Of a stretch of 64,000 nt of DNA, positions 1 to 10,892 are shown in pieces. The notes under the pieces were generated by a model. The model worked only from the letters and a program-made list of their open reading frames with translations, did no database searches and was not told where the DNA came from. Position numbers and translations under genes: made by a program. Origin of the DNA: Diploptera punctata (Eukaryota; Arthropoda; Insecta; Blattodea; Blaberidae); contig JASPKZ010003442.1 of assembly GCA_030220185.1 (NCBI GenBank), forward strand, positions 224,501-288,500. Reading direction: 5' to 3'. Position 1 is the first letter of the stretch; each line of letters starts with the position of its first letter.

Positions 1-3000
1 ACACATTTACTTGGTGAGCTAGAAGAATCATATAAGAATATACACACATTTACTTGGTGAGCTAGAAGATTCATATAAGAATATACACACATTTACTTGG
101 TAAGCTAGAAGATTCATATAAGAATATACACACATTTACTTGGTAAGCTAGAAGATTCATATAAGAATATACACACATTTACTTGGTAAGCTAGAAGATT
201 CATATAAGACTATACACACATTTACTTGGTAAGCTAGAAGATTCATATAAGAATATACACACATTTACTTGGTGAGCTAGAAGATTCATATAAGAATATA
301 CACACATTTACTTGGTAAGCTAGAAGATTCATATAAGAATATACACACATTTACTTGGTAAGCTAGAAGATTCATATAAGAATATTACACACATTTACTT
401 GTAAGCTAGAAGATTCATATAAGAATATACACACATTTACTTGGTAAGCTAGAAGATTCATATAAGAATATACACACATTTACTTGGTAAGCTAGAAGAT
501 TCATATAAGAATATACACACATTTACTTGGTAAGCTAGAAGATTCATATAAGAATATACACACATTTACTTGGTAAGCTAGAAGATTCATATAAGAATAT
601 ACACACATTTACTTGGTAAGCTAGAAGATTCATATAAGAATATACACACATTTACTTGGTAAGCTAGAAGATTCATATAAGAATATACACACATTACTTG
701 GTAAGCTAGAAGATTCATATAAGAATATACACACATTTACTTGGTAAGCTAGAAGATTCATATAAGAATATACACACATTTACTTGGTAAGCTAGAAGAT
801 TCATATAAGAATATACACACATTTACTTGGTAAGCTAGAAGATTCATATAAGAATATACACACATTTACTTGGTAAGCTAGAAGATTCATATAAGAATAT
901 ACACACATTTACTTGGTAAGCTAGAAGATTCATATAAGAATATACACACATTTACTTGGTAAGCTAGAAGATTCATATAAGAATATACACACATTTACTT
1001 GGTAAGCTAGAAGATTCATATAAGAATATACACACATTTACTTGGTAAGCTAGAAGATTCATATAAGAATATACACACATTTACTTGGTAAGCTAGAAGA
1101 TTCATATAAGAATATACACACATTTACTTGGTAAGCTAGAAGATTCATATAAGAATATACACACATTTACTTGGTAAGCTAGAAGATTCATATAAGAATA
1201 TACACACATTTACTTGGTAAGCTAGAAGATTCATATAAGAATATACACACATTTACTTGGTAAGCTAGAAGATTCATATAAGAATATACACACATTTACT
1301 TGGTAAGCTAGAAGATTCATATAAGAATATACACACATTTACTTGGTAAGCTAGAAGATTCATATAAGAATATACACACATTACTTGGTGAGCTAGAAGA
1401 TTCATATAAGAATATACACACATTTACTTGGTAAGCTAGAAGATTCATATAAGAATATACACACATTTACTTGGTAAGCTAGAAGATTCATATAAGAATA
1501 TACACACATATTACTTGGTAAGCTAGAAGATTCATATAAGAATATACACACATTTACTTGGTAAGCTAGAAGATTCATATAAGAATTATACACACATTTA
1601 CTTGGTGAGCTAGAAGATTCATATAAGAATATACACACATTTACTTGGTAAGCTAGAAGATTCATATAAGAATATACACACATTTACTTGGTAAGCTAGA
1701 AGATTCATATAAGAATATACACACATTTACTTGGTAAGCTAGAAGATTCATATAAGAATATACACACATTTACTTGGTAAGCTAGAAGATTCATATAAGA
1801 ATATACACACATTTACTTGGTAAGCTAGAAGATTCATATAAGAATATACACACATTTACTTGGTAAGCTAGAAGATTCATATAAGAATATACACACATTT
1901 ACTTGGTAAGCTAGAAGATTCATATAAGAATATACACACATTTACTTGGTAAGCTAGAAGATTCATATAAGAATATACACACATTTACTTGGTGAGCTAG
2001 AAGATTCATATAAGAATATACACACATTTACTTGGTAAGCTAGAAGATTCATATAAGAATATACACACATTTACTTGGTAAGCTAGAAGATTCATATAAG
2101 AATATACACACATTTACTTGGTAAGCTAGAAGATTCATATAAGAATATACACACATTTACTTGGTAAGCTAGAAGATTCATATAAGAATATACACACATT
2201 TACTTGGTAAGCTAGAAGATTCATATAAGAATATACACACACATTTACTTGGTGAGCTAGAAGATTCATATAAGAATATACACACATTTACTTGGTGAGC
2301 TAGAAGATTCATATAAGAATATACACACATTTACTTGGTAAGCTAGAAGATTCATATAAGATATACACACATTTACTTGGTAAGCTAGAAGATTCATATA
2401 AGAATATACACACATTTACTTGGTAAGCTAGAAGATTCATATAAGAATATACACACATTTACTTGGTGAGCTAGAAGATTCATATAAGAATATACACACA
2501 TTTACTTGGTGAGCTAGAAGATTCATATAAGAATATACACACATTTACTTGGTAAGCTAGAAGATTCATATAAGAATATACACACATTTACTTGGTAAGC
2601 TAGAAGATTCATATAAGAATATACACACATTTACTTGGTAAGCTAGAAGATTCATATAAGAATATACACACATTTACTTGGTGAGCTAGAAGATTCATAT
2701 AAGAATATACACACATTTACTTGGTAAGCTAGAAGATTCATATAAGAATATACACACATTTACTTGGTAAGCTAGAAGATTCATATAAGAATATACACAC
2801 ATTTACTTGGTAAGCTAGAAGATTCATATAAGAAATATACACACATTTACTTGGTAAGCTAGAAGATTGATATAAGAATATACACACATTTACTTGGTAA
2901 GCTAGAAGATTCATATAAGAATATACACACATTTACTTGGTGAGCTAGAAGATTCAATAATAAGAATATACACACATTTACTTGGTAAGCTAGAAGATTC

Positions 3001-3300
3001 ATATAAGAATATACACACATTTACTTGGTAAGCTAGAAGATTCATATAAGAATATACACACATTTACTTGGTGAGCTAGAAGATTCATATAAGAATATAC
3101 ACACATTTACTTGGTGAGCTAGAAGATTCATATAAGAATATACACACATTTACTTGGTAAGCTAGAAGATTCATATAAGAATATACACACATTTACTTGG
3201 TAAGCTAGAAGATTCATATAAGAATATACACACATTTACTTGGTAAGCTAGAAGATTCATATAAGAATATACACACATTTACTTGGAAGATTCATATACG
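1..3300. repeat. 43-bp satellite array (about 76 units)
   Basis: Head-to-tail repeats of a 43-bp AT-rich unit that begins ACACATTTACTTGGTAAGCT and ends AAGAATATAC. Units are nearly identical. Most differences are one-base indels plus a recurrent A/G change in GGTAAG versus GGTGAG, with G units at about 16, 59, 274, 1389, 1988, 2254, 2297, 2468, 2511, 2683, 2942, 3073 and 3116. The last unit loses its middle near 3287 and the array stops at about 3300. The left edge lies outside the window. Because 43 is not a multiple of 3, minus-strand reading frames cycle through all three frames and hit a stop every third unit, so coding is unlikely. Confidence 0.97.
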
Positions 3301-3439
3301 TATAATAAAATAGGTTCTGACTAGTTTCTTGTGGAGAGTAAATATAAATTAGAACGAAGAAAACTACAATGAAGAGTGTAAGCAGGATAATATTAATATA
3401 TTAATATATTAAAAAAATCAACCTTTGTTGTGCCAGTAC

Positions 3440-5232
3440 AGGTTAAATTATAAGTTCAAATCTATGATAAATAATATTAATGAAGGTTGGAAGAACATCA
3501 AAGAAGCAATAATTCAAACAGCCTATGAAAGTCTTGGGCACAGAACTATTAGAAATAAAAAAAATAGGTACATACCTGAACTGCAGATAAAAAAAATAGT
3601 GTAGATGCAAAGGAACAAGCATACAGGTTGTACTTACAAACAAAATATCACGGTCACTATATTCAGTATAAAAAACTAAGGGTATAAGTTAGAAAATTAA
3701 ACGGAAAAATTCGAGGAGAGGATTGAGACAAATTTGTAAAAATTCTGAAAAGAGATATAACAGTACCACAACGAAGAGGGTTTAAGATACTAAAAAAATC
3801 TGGGCACTGAAATAAAGAATAAATTATATAAAAACAATATTACGGCGAATGACTGGATGGATCCCTATGGTGTGTTAGTAAATTTGAAGATCAAGATCTG
3901 CATAAGAATGATTATTACAATGTTGATAATGACACCTCATAAGATTTAGAAGAATTAATAACTGCAGAAAAATTAAATAAGGTTTTGGAAAGTTAAAAAA
4001 ATCTTAAGAGTCCAGGGCTGGATAATTTGAACCTTGCATTTTTAAATGTGGAGGGTGTAAACTGAAACTATAACTGTTGTGTTAATTTAACAATACATGG
4101 AGATTCAAAATAATTCCCCAGGATTGGCATTTGGGTTTAATAGTGAATATAAATAAGAAAGGTTCAAAAACAAATACGAAAACTATAAATGTACCGTACA
4201 ACAGCATTATTTTCAGCATCTAAATTGTATACAAATATTAAAAAAAATAAATTAAACAAATGTAGTGAAATACTCTTAGGAGAAGAGCAGTGTGAATTTA
4301 GGACAGATATAAATCAAACAGACACTATTTTCACATAGAAAAAAAATGAAGAAAAGACAAGAAAATAATCTGCCTAGATTTTCTTATTTTCAGACCTAGA
4401 TTAAGTTAATGATAATAAGAATACCAAAGAAAAGATGGAAAATGCAGCAATTAGGAGCCGGAACAGGCTAGCAAATAAGCCTAAACCGTGACGAAGAAGA
4501 AGAAAATATAGATTAGTAATTTATCGTGGAAAATACTAACAGTTGAGGGAATTCTTAAGTAATTGATTTGAGCTATTCAAAGCCAATTTGTCAATTCAAA
4601 GATGAAAGTTAAAATTATAAATAATACAATTTCACAATCTGTAACAATTAAGAAAAGAGTGAGAAAAGGATACAGATTATCACCTGTCCTCCTCATCATA
4701 TAGACTATATTTTCAATGTCATAAAAGTATATAGGCCTAAATAAGTCAACATGGAATCAAAATCACAAGGTAAAACACGCTCAAAATGTTATTGTGTGCA
4801 GATGCTTCGATTATTTTTGACACATTAGACGTTGATTTACAAAGGGGAAGTTTCCAATTAAACAATATAGCCAAAATTTATAATACGAAAATGTCTGTTA
4901 GGAAGACAAAAGCTATGGCAATATGCAGGGTAAAAATAACGACAGTTAATATAGAATTGGATGGAAATATTAATGAACAATATCTGAATTTAATTATACT
5001 TGACGCCTAATCTCTGAAACAAAAATTATATTAAAGTTCAAATTATAGAAATATAATAAGATAAATTATATTATTAAATTACAGTTTGCGAAACAAATAT
5101 CTATAGAAAAAAATTACGATTACACAGTATAACAACAAAAACGTTCCCAAAATACAGCAGTGAAAGTTGGATTTTGAATTTTAGACATAACACCAAATTA
5201 CATGCGGAACAGATGAGACGTGTCCTCTTTTA
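3440..5232 (+). pseudogene. decayed LINE reverse transcriptase
   Basis: A non-LTR retrotransposon RT, readable only by hopping frames. Recognisable blocks in order: a linker reading INEGWKNIKEAI then RNKKNRY near 3475-3575; a KSPGLDNL-like block near 4010; an EEQCEFRTDINQTDTIF block (thumb-side 'Q-GFR' motif) near 4285-4335; a degraded VRQGCPLSP block reading VRKGYRLSPVLLI near 4660; a YADD remnant reading LLCADASIIFDT at 4786-4825 followed by VRKTKAMA (usual form ISVRKTKVMA); and a SESWIL-HAEQMR C-terminal block near 5160-5215. The YADD aspartates survive only in part and stops are frequent. It was an RTE-like or related APE-type LINE; the exact clade cannot be set. Confidence 0.75.
4425..4503 (+). 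mobile_element. LINE 3'-end fragment nested in the RT pseudogene
   Basis: Reads KKRWKMQQ then CCGGAACAGGCTA...AAGCCTAAACCG and a GAAGAAGAAGAA tail. The same 3' end (GRPRRRW, CCCCGGAACAGGCTGCAT, AGCCTAAACC, then GAAGAAGAAG) closes the element at 20888-21500. Here it sits between RT blocks that should be contiguous, so it is a 5'-truncated insertion into the older RT copy. Confidence 0.6.
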
Positions 5233-5233
5233 A

Positions 5234-5487
5234 GGCAAAGTAAAGATAAATGTAAAGTTATCCCACTACAGCCCTCAGGAGGCCCTTAGGGTAGTAGGAG
5301 GTTAAGACTTCCACTTTTTCTAGACAATTCGACACTTGATGTCAGCAGAGTTGTCAGCCCTGCGTGATTGCCACCTTTACCCCCAGTACAAACGTCTGGT
5401 ACACATTTCAGTTAGAGGCTGAGTCGACCTCAGGGACATAATGCCGCCAGAAGGCACTTTAAATTTCATGACCCCACCGGGACAGGG
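5234..5487 (-). mobile_element. SINE-A copy, head-truncated
   Basis: Reverse-strand copy of the SINE seen complete at 10591-10892. It retains the TTTACTTTA-type tail and the body (CTACTACCC, GGCTGACAACTC, GGTCGACTCAGCC) but ends inside the B-box-like region (5471-5483, ACCCCACCGGGAC), so the tRNA head is missing. Confidence 0.8.
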
Positions 5488-6597
5488 CTAAGTAGATTGT
5501 ATAAAAAGAGAAATGTTGATTTTCGTGAAAATTTAAAAGTGGACACAAACACAGAGAAAGGCCTAAACAACCCTGGAGAAATAAATAATACCTTGATATA
5601 TAGGACCAAAATCTAAAATGTTTATGATGATGGTGATGATGATTTGCTCGCTCGCAAACCTTCTGGCGGAATTATGTCCCTGAGGTCCCTTTTTAACAGA
5701 AAAGGGAACCTTTGAAACTACAAAAAATAAATTTCTCAAGAAAAATGAGGCTATAGTACAGACTCTATACCTCTTTCCGTAATACAATTCCTCTTTATTG
5801 TAATGCATTTTCCTACCTTGCGTCTAAGGGAAACACAGTTACTTTGAAACGCAGGATGCATGAAACGTATGTCGATTTCAAGATATGTTAATTTAAGAGA
5901 GACTAATAATGAAATGAATATTAAATCAATTAATGGGGAAATTATAAAACTGCATTACTATTTTTTTTCGAAAATCAAAGAAAACAAATATAATTTTTCA
6001 CATTCCATATGTAAGATGTGTAAAATGCTAGCTATAATCGTAAGTTAAAGTACAATACATTATTTCACCGTACTTTCCAATACAAGGCTTACAAGACATT
6101 TCTACTATTTATATTTACTCCAGGAAATTCGTGTGCGCACTTATATTACTATCATAATGTATTTACATTCACAAAACTTTAAACTTTACCCAGGATCTGC
6201 GTAAACTAAGCGAATTCATCAGAAAATCAAGTTTATGGTCCTATTTTGCTAGTTTATGGAATGAGTCAATCTTTTATAGATTAAATCGTTTGTACCAAGT
6301 TTCGTTGCAAAAAATGAGGCAGTTAGACCGTTTGTTTTTACATCAGTTTTATTTTGAGATGCTTCAATATTTTTGGTCGTATCGTGTCTATAATATTTGA
6401 TTATATCAGTAGACTATGTTTATTGTTTTGTATATTCACGTATAAGCTTTGTCTATAGTTGTGGATTTATGTTTCTTGTATACATTAATTGAATATTAAT
6501 TTTAAATGAAATATGAAAAAATATGAAGGATAAAATGAATCGTTGTAATGAAATTCCAACCCAATATTTACTCTGACAACTGACGAAAACCACGAAT
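5488..6597. other. no gene recognised
   Basis: AT-rich sequence. The only recognisable piece is a short SINE-A body fragment on the plus strand at about 5655-5692 (CAAACCTTCTGGCGGAATTA). The small open frames here (81 and 62 codons) have no recognisable domain. Confidence 0.6.
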
Positions 6598-6692
6598 GAA
6601 TCTGAGGTGATAGACCCGGATTTGAAGTCGGGACCTCCCGAATACGAGTCTGAAAATGTTACTATCTACGCCAACCCGTCGGTGCGAGAGCG
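6598..6692 (-). mobile_element. tRNA-like SINE fragment (SINE-F)
   Basis: On the minus strand a tRNA-like head is readable: GGGTTGGCGTAGATAGTAAC (A-box region), then GACTTCAAATCC (B-box region). No tail or body match to the other SINEs was seen. It is not a functional tRNA, since the stems do not close. Confidence 0.5.
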
Positions 6693-6719
6693 TTGAAAAT
6701 GCTCCATTAAAATAACTAG

Positions 6720-7110
6720 CTTCAGGAAACCCTCACTCCTAACGTTCTGATTTTGCTGATTAAAAAACTCAGCTTACTTTTTTTTATTGAAAACTACATT
6801 ATATTTGGTAGCGCGAAAACGAACATGGCGGCCACTGGAGTGACTTTTAAGTTTAAGCTTTCAGCAAACAATCACTCCTAATGATTGATTTTGGTGATTT
6901 TTTTAGAACATCTTTCTCACATTATTTCAACGATATATAGAAAGCTTCGTTCCAAAAAATTCAAAATTGGGCCATGTCTTCAAATTTTCATTTCATGTTA
7001 ACCCCCACTTCTAATGATCCAGTTTTACTGATTAATGAATTGATTGCTAATGCCGAGTTTGGTTCCAGAAATAATGAATATTTATACATTTTTTCAAAAG
7101 TCTTTTCATC
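6720..7110. repeat. three diverged tandem segments of about 135 bp
   Basis: A segment with core CACTCCTAACGTTCTGATTTT recurs as CACTCCTAATGATTGATTTT about 139 bp later and CACTTCTAATGATCCAGTTTT about 131 bp after that, each followed by a GCTGATT or ACTGATT run. Identity outside the core is low, so this is an old tandem duplication. Confidence 0.5.
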
Positions 7111-7489
7111 AGACAATCTCTATAACTTCCTTCAGAATTCGGTAAAATGTAACAAACGTGACATTTTTTATTAAAAATGGAACGTAGAAGAATGTGATAT
7201 TTGGCATGATTACTTTTTTTTTCAAATATGCTGACTTAAGATAATGCATAAATTTGGTGTCAATGAAAAAAAGGTTTATGTCATTTATTTTAATATTTAT
7301 AGGTCTATATATTCAGAAATGTTAGAAAACATACCGAAATATGAAGATCAGATGATTTCAAGAACCATGAGATTTATCGTGTAGGCCTAATTAATCAGCG
7401 GAAAGGTAAAAATAGAGAGAACTGAAAGAGAGAGAAAGATATCGAGTTATCTTTAGTTTGACTGGTTACAAGGTAGGATTGTTTTTGCA

Positions 7490-7805
7490 TTGTTGGTATC
7501 ACGTATGCTGTACGACCTCCAGATACACAAAAGGCAACAACCCTGCCAAGTGTTAAACATGCAATTGAGTTAACAAGGTGTGAGGAAACCGTTGTTCGGC
7601 GTCGTGATGGATTAATAGTTGTTGTACAGGAGGTGTTGGTAATCTCAAAACAATTTGTAACTTGGTACTTTCCACGGTTTGGCGAATTCCCGGATTGCGG
7701 AAACCAATCAGTCGGCAGCTGTTTCTCCCCAGCTGTCCTGCGACAACTTCATTTGCCTGCAACAACGTTATACCTTGACGCCAGTCTTGCAAATTTAGTT
7801 CGCAT
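7490..7805 (-). pseudogene. Tc1/mariner-like transposase N-terminal remnant
   Basis: The minus strand reads, with frame changes, a helix-turn-helix start of Tc1 type: TLLQANEVVAGQLGR, then a GIRQTVES block (Tc1 proteins have F-ETG-TVDRPRSGRP), then TPPVQQ and HHDAEQRFPHTLL, which resemble 'TTP-QDRYI--HHLR-RF-TA'. Only the DNA-binding half is present and the frame is disrupted. No DDE catalytic segment was seen. Confidence 0.45.
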
Positions 7806-7850
7806 TTAATAGCACAAAAATGCTTATTAGTCTTACTGTTTCTTTAATTA

Positions 7851-8152
7851 AAGGTAAAAGGTAATGTGGGGGGGGGTGCATAGGTTAATAGGAGGTTAAG
7901 GCTACCATCTTTCTAAACAATCGACACGAGATGTCACTCGGGTTTTCAGTCCTGAATGACGGCCGTCTTTACCCTTACAAACAAGAATTCGGTGCCAATT
8001 TCCGTTAGATGCCATGTCAAATCCAGGGCCGTGGTGTCTCGCCAGGTTTGGTCCAGTTTAAAAATCATAATCTTATTCGAATTCGAACCCAAGGTTATCG
8101 ACTTGTAGCCTAGTCGCTAAGCCAACTACGTTATGGCGTTCCCCCTCCTCCC
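7851..8152 (-). mobile_element. SINE-A copy with target-site duplication
   Basis: Full-length reverse-strand SINE-A from tail (7851) to head (GGAACGCCATAACGTAGTTG on the minus strand). It is flanked by a perfect 13-bp direct repeat GTTTCTTTAATTA at 7838-7850 and 8153-8165, which proves target-primed insertion and fixes both ends. The body is diverged from the 10591 copy. Confidence 0.85.
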
Positions 8153-8454
8153 GTTTCTTTAATTACTTGAACTCGATCGTAGAGTATTATCTAATTTCTA
8201 TACCTTCGATCAATCTTTTGTTGTAATATAACCTGTTACCCGGATATATAGGAACATGACCGTTTAAAAGAGGTTTCTTTACTTTCTGGATTACAAATAT
8301 AGGCTACACGAGGGCATGGAGGGATTCCCTGAATAAGTGATTAGCTCAATGGCGGGGTCATCTTCGAGACAACACAAACATTGAGGATAGAACACACTAT
8401 TCACTCATACATCGATTCTATAACCGCGAATATGAAATGGACGATTATGATGCT

Positions 8455-8590
8455 ATTCGGGGACTATTGAGCCTTAAGTTTTCCGTATTTGTATTATAGG
8501 AAACGAGTCGCGACTGGGTATCGAACCCGACCTACTGTGTCAGAGGCAACAAAGTTAGCCTTATAGCACACTGCTTAACAGTGAACAAAG
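8455..8590 (-). mobile_element. SINE-B-related copy with a different tRNA head
   Basis: The minus strand shows a tRNA-like head (B box GGGTTCGATACCC near 8515-8530) joined to a body like SINE-B (CTTAAGGCTC-type, then CCCCGAATA, then the ATCATAATCG run). The head differs from the canonical SINE-B head, so it may be a sub-family or a chimera. Confidence 0.5.
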
Positions 8591-8651
8591 AAGCTGATTA
8601 TATTCACATATCTGTAGAACTCAGAGATTCATGATGCGCAGACGCGAGCAC

Positions 8652-8975
8652 TTCATACATCCCTATCCCGAGATAATGTTTTCCAACCATCATCAGTATA
8701 ATTCACCTCCCTCAAATGATGGTTAATTTTATTGTCCCATCTCATTCTTCGGTTCTCCCTAATGGGCGCTTTCTTTCCCTCTACTTTTGGTATAAGAAAT
8801 TTCCATCTCCTCTTTGATACTTCATTCGTGCCATATGTCCTGCCCATTGCAGTCTATGAGTCTTAAATGTTTCTATTACATTTGGTTTCCACAAAGATCA
8901 TGTAGCGCATTCCATTTACCTGTCTGTTCTTTCCTCTTTGGTTCAAATATTTTCCTAAGTATTTAAAGTATTTAC
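8652..8975 (-). mobile_element. RTE LINE 3' fragment
   Basis: Reverse-strand remnant of the C-terminal coding end and 3' region of the RTE family found complete at 41213-44460. It reads WKTLSRDRDVW, EVNYTDDGW, MRWDNKINHHLRE and MGRTYGTNE (RTE form: QALARDRDVW, MRWENNINYDLRE, MGNERRAWKLL). It is truncated well downstream of the RT catalytic core. Confidence 0.7.
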
Positions 8976-9011
8976 GAAATAAATATAAAAGAAAACACAC
9001 TTTGAGCATGT

Positions 9012-9066
9012 TATTGTTATTATTATTATTACTATTATTACTATTATTATTATTATTATTATTATT
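9012..9066. repeat. (ATT)n microsatellite
   Basis: TTATTATTACTATTATT-type run, imperfect. Confidence 0.9.
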
Positions 9067-9170
9067 TTCATCATCTTTTCATCATTTCAGTGAGATGTCG
9101 ATTATCCGAACTAATTGGGACCAGGTGTATTTCGGACAATATATTATTCGAATAATATAATATATTTTTT

Positions 9171-9530
9171 CGATGCCTCAGGTTGTCCTTTTTGGCATTG
9201 GCATAATTGTAACCCACTTCTGAGGTTGGGGCGCTTGGAAGCCGGGGTTACGTTGCTCCGATGATATGATGGGTGATGATGATAGTGGCGCGCCAGCAGA
9301 TTCCTTAATCCTAAGCTTAATCTAAGATGATTATGGATGATGATGATTACGATGGCCATATGATATTCGGGGACCGTTTGGGCCGTAAAGTTTCCTGACA
9401 TTTGTCTTACAGGTGAGGAAAAACCCCGATAAACACCTCACCCAGGAAGAAACTAGGCCCGCACCGGGGATTCGAACCCAGGGCCGATGCGCGTGACAAG
9501 GCAGCAATGCGCTACCTCGAGACCACAAGC
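9171..9530 (-). mobile_element. SINE-B copy
   Basis: A near-complete minus-strand copy: 3' end (ACAATTATGCCAATGCC on the minus strand) at left, then the body with CCCCAACCTCAGAAGTGGG, and the tRNA-like head (B box GGGTTCGAATCCC near 9466-9480, then GGTAGCGCATTGCTGCCTTG). It is inserted in the pogo-like element. Confidence 0.8.
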
Positions 9531-9984
9531 ATCCGGTGCGGTTCTGGACGGTATGCAATAGAATATAAAAATGGCAAAATGCATAAAACATCTACGAAGG
9601 CTTTTTATAAGTTTTTTTAAACCGTTTAAATATTATTGCGCACTTACAAAATACTGTATTACATAATCGTAATAACAATGGCACAGCACATTAAACAGAC
9701 TTCTTCAAAGTGAAAACTAAACAGTAAGTTAGTGTTTATTCATTCTCACAATGCTAGTACCTGTCAGTTTTCTAGAACTTCGGCGGTGAAAAGAACTGCA
9801 TTTTCTGAAAACAATAAACATTCCGACTGGCTATATTTAACATTTATCAAAGCTCGCCGAAGTGAGATGATTGTCATAAACAAAATACATACGGAAGAAC
9901 CATGCAATGCAATGTATCTCGTTATTACCTCAAGTCATTCTCCATGTGTTACAGAGAAAAATAAATACGTCATGTAGTGTGTAC

Positions 9985-10245
9985 ACCTCAAAGGATAGAA
10001 ATAAATGTGCGGAGGAGGCACCCATTTTCCAGGGAAAAATGTGGAGACCCATTCCCGGGGTAACAAGGGAGAAGTCCTCAACGGTCCTTAGGAGCGGAAG
10101 AGGCAGTCCTCCATTTGGGGTTCATACAACTGGGGACTATGATGTCTAACCTTAAGATGGCAATCCCATCGTACATCTCACTCTGCGGAACGCCAGTAAC
10201 GTACCCAGAGGAAATACTTCATTACTAAAAGTCTCATAGATAATG
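9985..10245 (+). mobile_element. retroposed LINE-leader-like insert with TSD
   Basis: Flanked by a perfect 13-bp repeat ATGTAGTGTGTAC at 9972-9984 and 10246-10258. The interior (GGCAATCCCATCGTACATCT, then TTCATTACTAAAAG) resembles the leader of the half-LINE at 20888-21500 (GGCAATCCCACCACCGAAC, TCTATTACTAAAAAG). It therefore looks like a 5'-leader-derived retrocopy. No open frame of note. Confidence 0.6.
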
Positions 10246-10348
10246 ATGTAGTGTGTACGGTTCCTAATAAAAAATAATCAGACAAAATGCGAATTCCGGA
10301 TATTTGACGTTTCGGATGATTGACATTCGGGCATTCGACATTCCACTG

Positions 10349-10376
10349 TATTATTATTATTATTATTATTATTTAT
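10349..10376. repeat. (ATT)n microsatellite
   Basis: Short TATTATTATT run directly abutting the right end of the pogo-like element. Confidence 0.85.
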
Positions 10377-10521
10377 TAGGTAGCTAAATATTTTATAGCA
10401 CAAATAATTAATTTTTTAATCATTAGTACAACGCTTACTGTAGTATTATAAACAACGAAATCTTGAATAATGACATGCAACTAATTTATCGGCTTTGGAA
10501 CTAGGGTTTGGCAAAAAAGCA

Positions 10522-10523
<2 letters not shown>

Positions 10524-10577
<54 letters not shown>
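10524..10577. repeat. (AAT)n microsatellite
   Basis: About 17 AAT units, immediately upstream of a SINE-A. Confidence 0.95.
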
Positions 10578-10579
<2 letters not shown>

Positions 10580-10590
10580 TATTTAAATGC

Positions 10591-10892
10591 ACGCCGTAGC
10601 GTAGTGGTTAAGGCACTGCGCTACAAGCCGGAAGGTCGAGGGTTCAAGTCCCGGTGGGGTCAGGATTTTTTAAACTGACCCAAACCTTCTGGCGGCACTA
10701 TGGCCCTGGGGTCGACTCAGCCTCTAACGGAAATGAGTACCAGACGCTTGTTATGGGGGTAATGGCGGCCGTCGCGCAGGGCTGACAACCCGGCTGACAT
10801 CAAGTGCCGATTGTCCACAAAAAGTGGGAGCCTTAACCTCCTACTACCCCAAGGGATTCCTGAGGCCTGTGGGATTACTTTACTTTACTTTA
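10591..10892 (+). mobile_element. SINE-A, complete reference copy
   Basis: tRNA-derived SINE. The internal RNA polymerase III promoter is readable: A-box region TAGCGTAGTGGTTAAGGC and B box GGTTCAAGTCC about 30 bp later. The body follows (TTCTGGCGGCACTATGG, GGTCGACTCAGCC, ACATCAAGTGCCGATTGTCC). It ends in a TTACTTTACTTTACTTTAG tail, which is probably the sequence recognised by its partner LINE. Other copies are at 5234, 7851, 40327 and 40586. Confidence 0.9.

Larger units (their letters stand above)
9088..10348. mobile_element. pogo/Tc1-type DNA element, internally loaded with insertions
   Basis: The left end CAGTGAGATGTCGATTATCC (9088) and the right end ending CATTCGACATTCCACTG (10348) are inverted repeats of each other, consensus CAGTGRRATGTCGAW. 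The right end is followed by TA; the left flank is TT, so the usual TA duplication is decayed. No transposase frame is visible. A SINE-B (9171-9530) and a 261-bp retroposed piece (9985-10245) sit inside, so the original was about 0.63 kb. Assignment to the pogo/Tigger group rests on the terminal motif only. Confidence 0.6.

Noticed and set aside
1402..2932. Open frames in the satellite reading MCVYSYMNLLAYQ repeats
   Set aside because: They follow from a 43-bp unit cycling through three frames and end at a stop built into the unit. There is no flanking coding sequence.
1..3300. CRISPR-like array
   Set aside because: Units are contiguous, with no unique spacers, and the surroundings are those of an animal nuclear genome.
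3340..3420. Promoter for the downstream LINE
   Set aside because: Only generic AT-rich sequence (TATTAATATATTAATATATT) is present, and the downstream element is a decayed internal RT fragment.
10591..10670. Possible genuine tRNA gene (A and B boxes present)
   Set aside because: The same head followed by the same body recurs at 5234, 7851, 40327 and 40586, and the acceptor and anticodon stems do not close, so it is a SINE promoter. The same reasoning applies to all other tRNA-like heads in the window.
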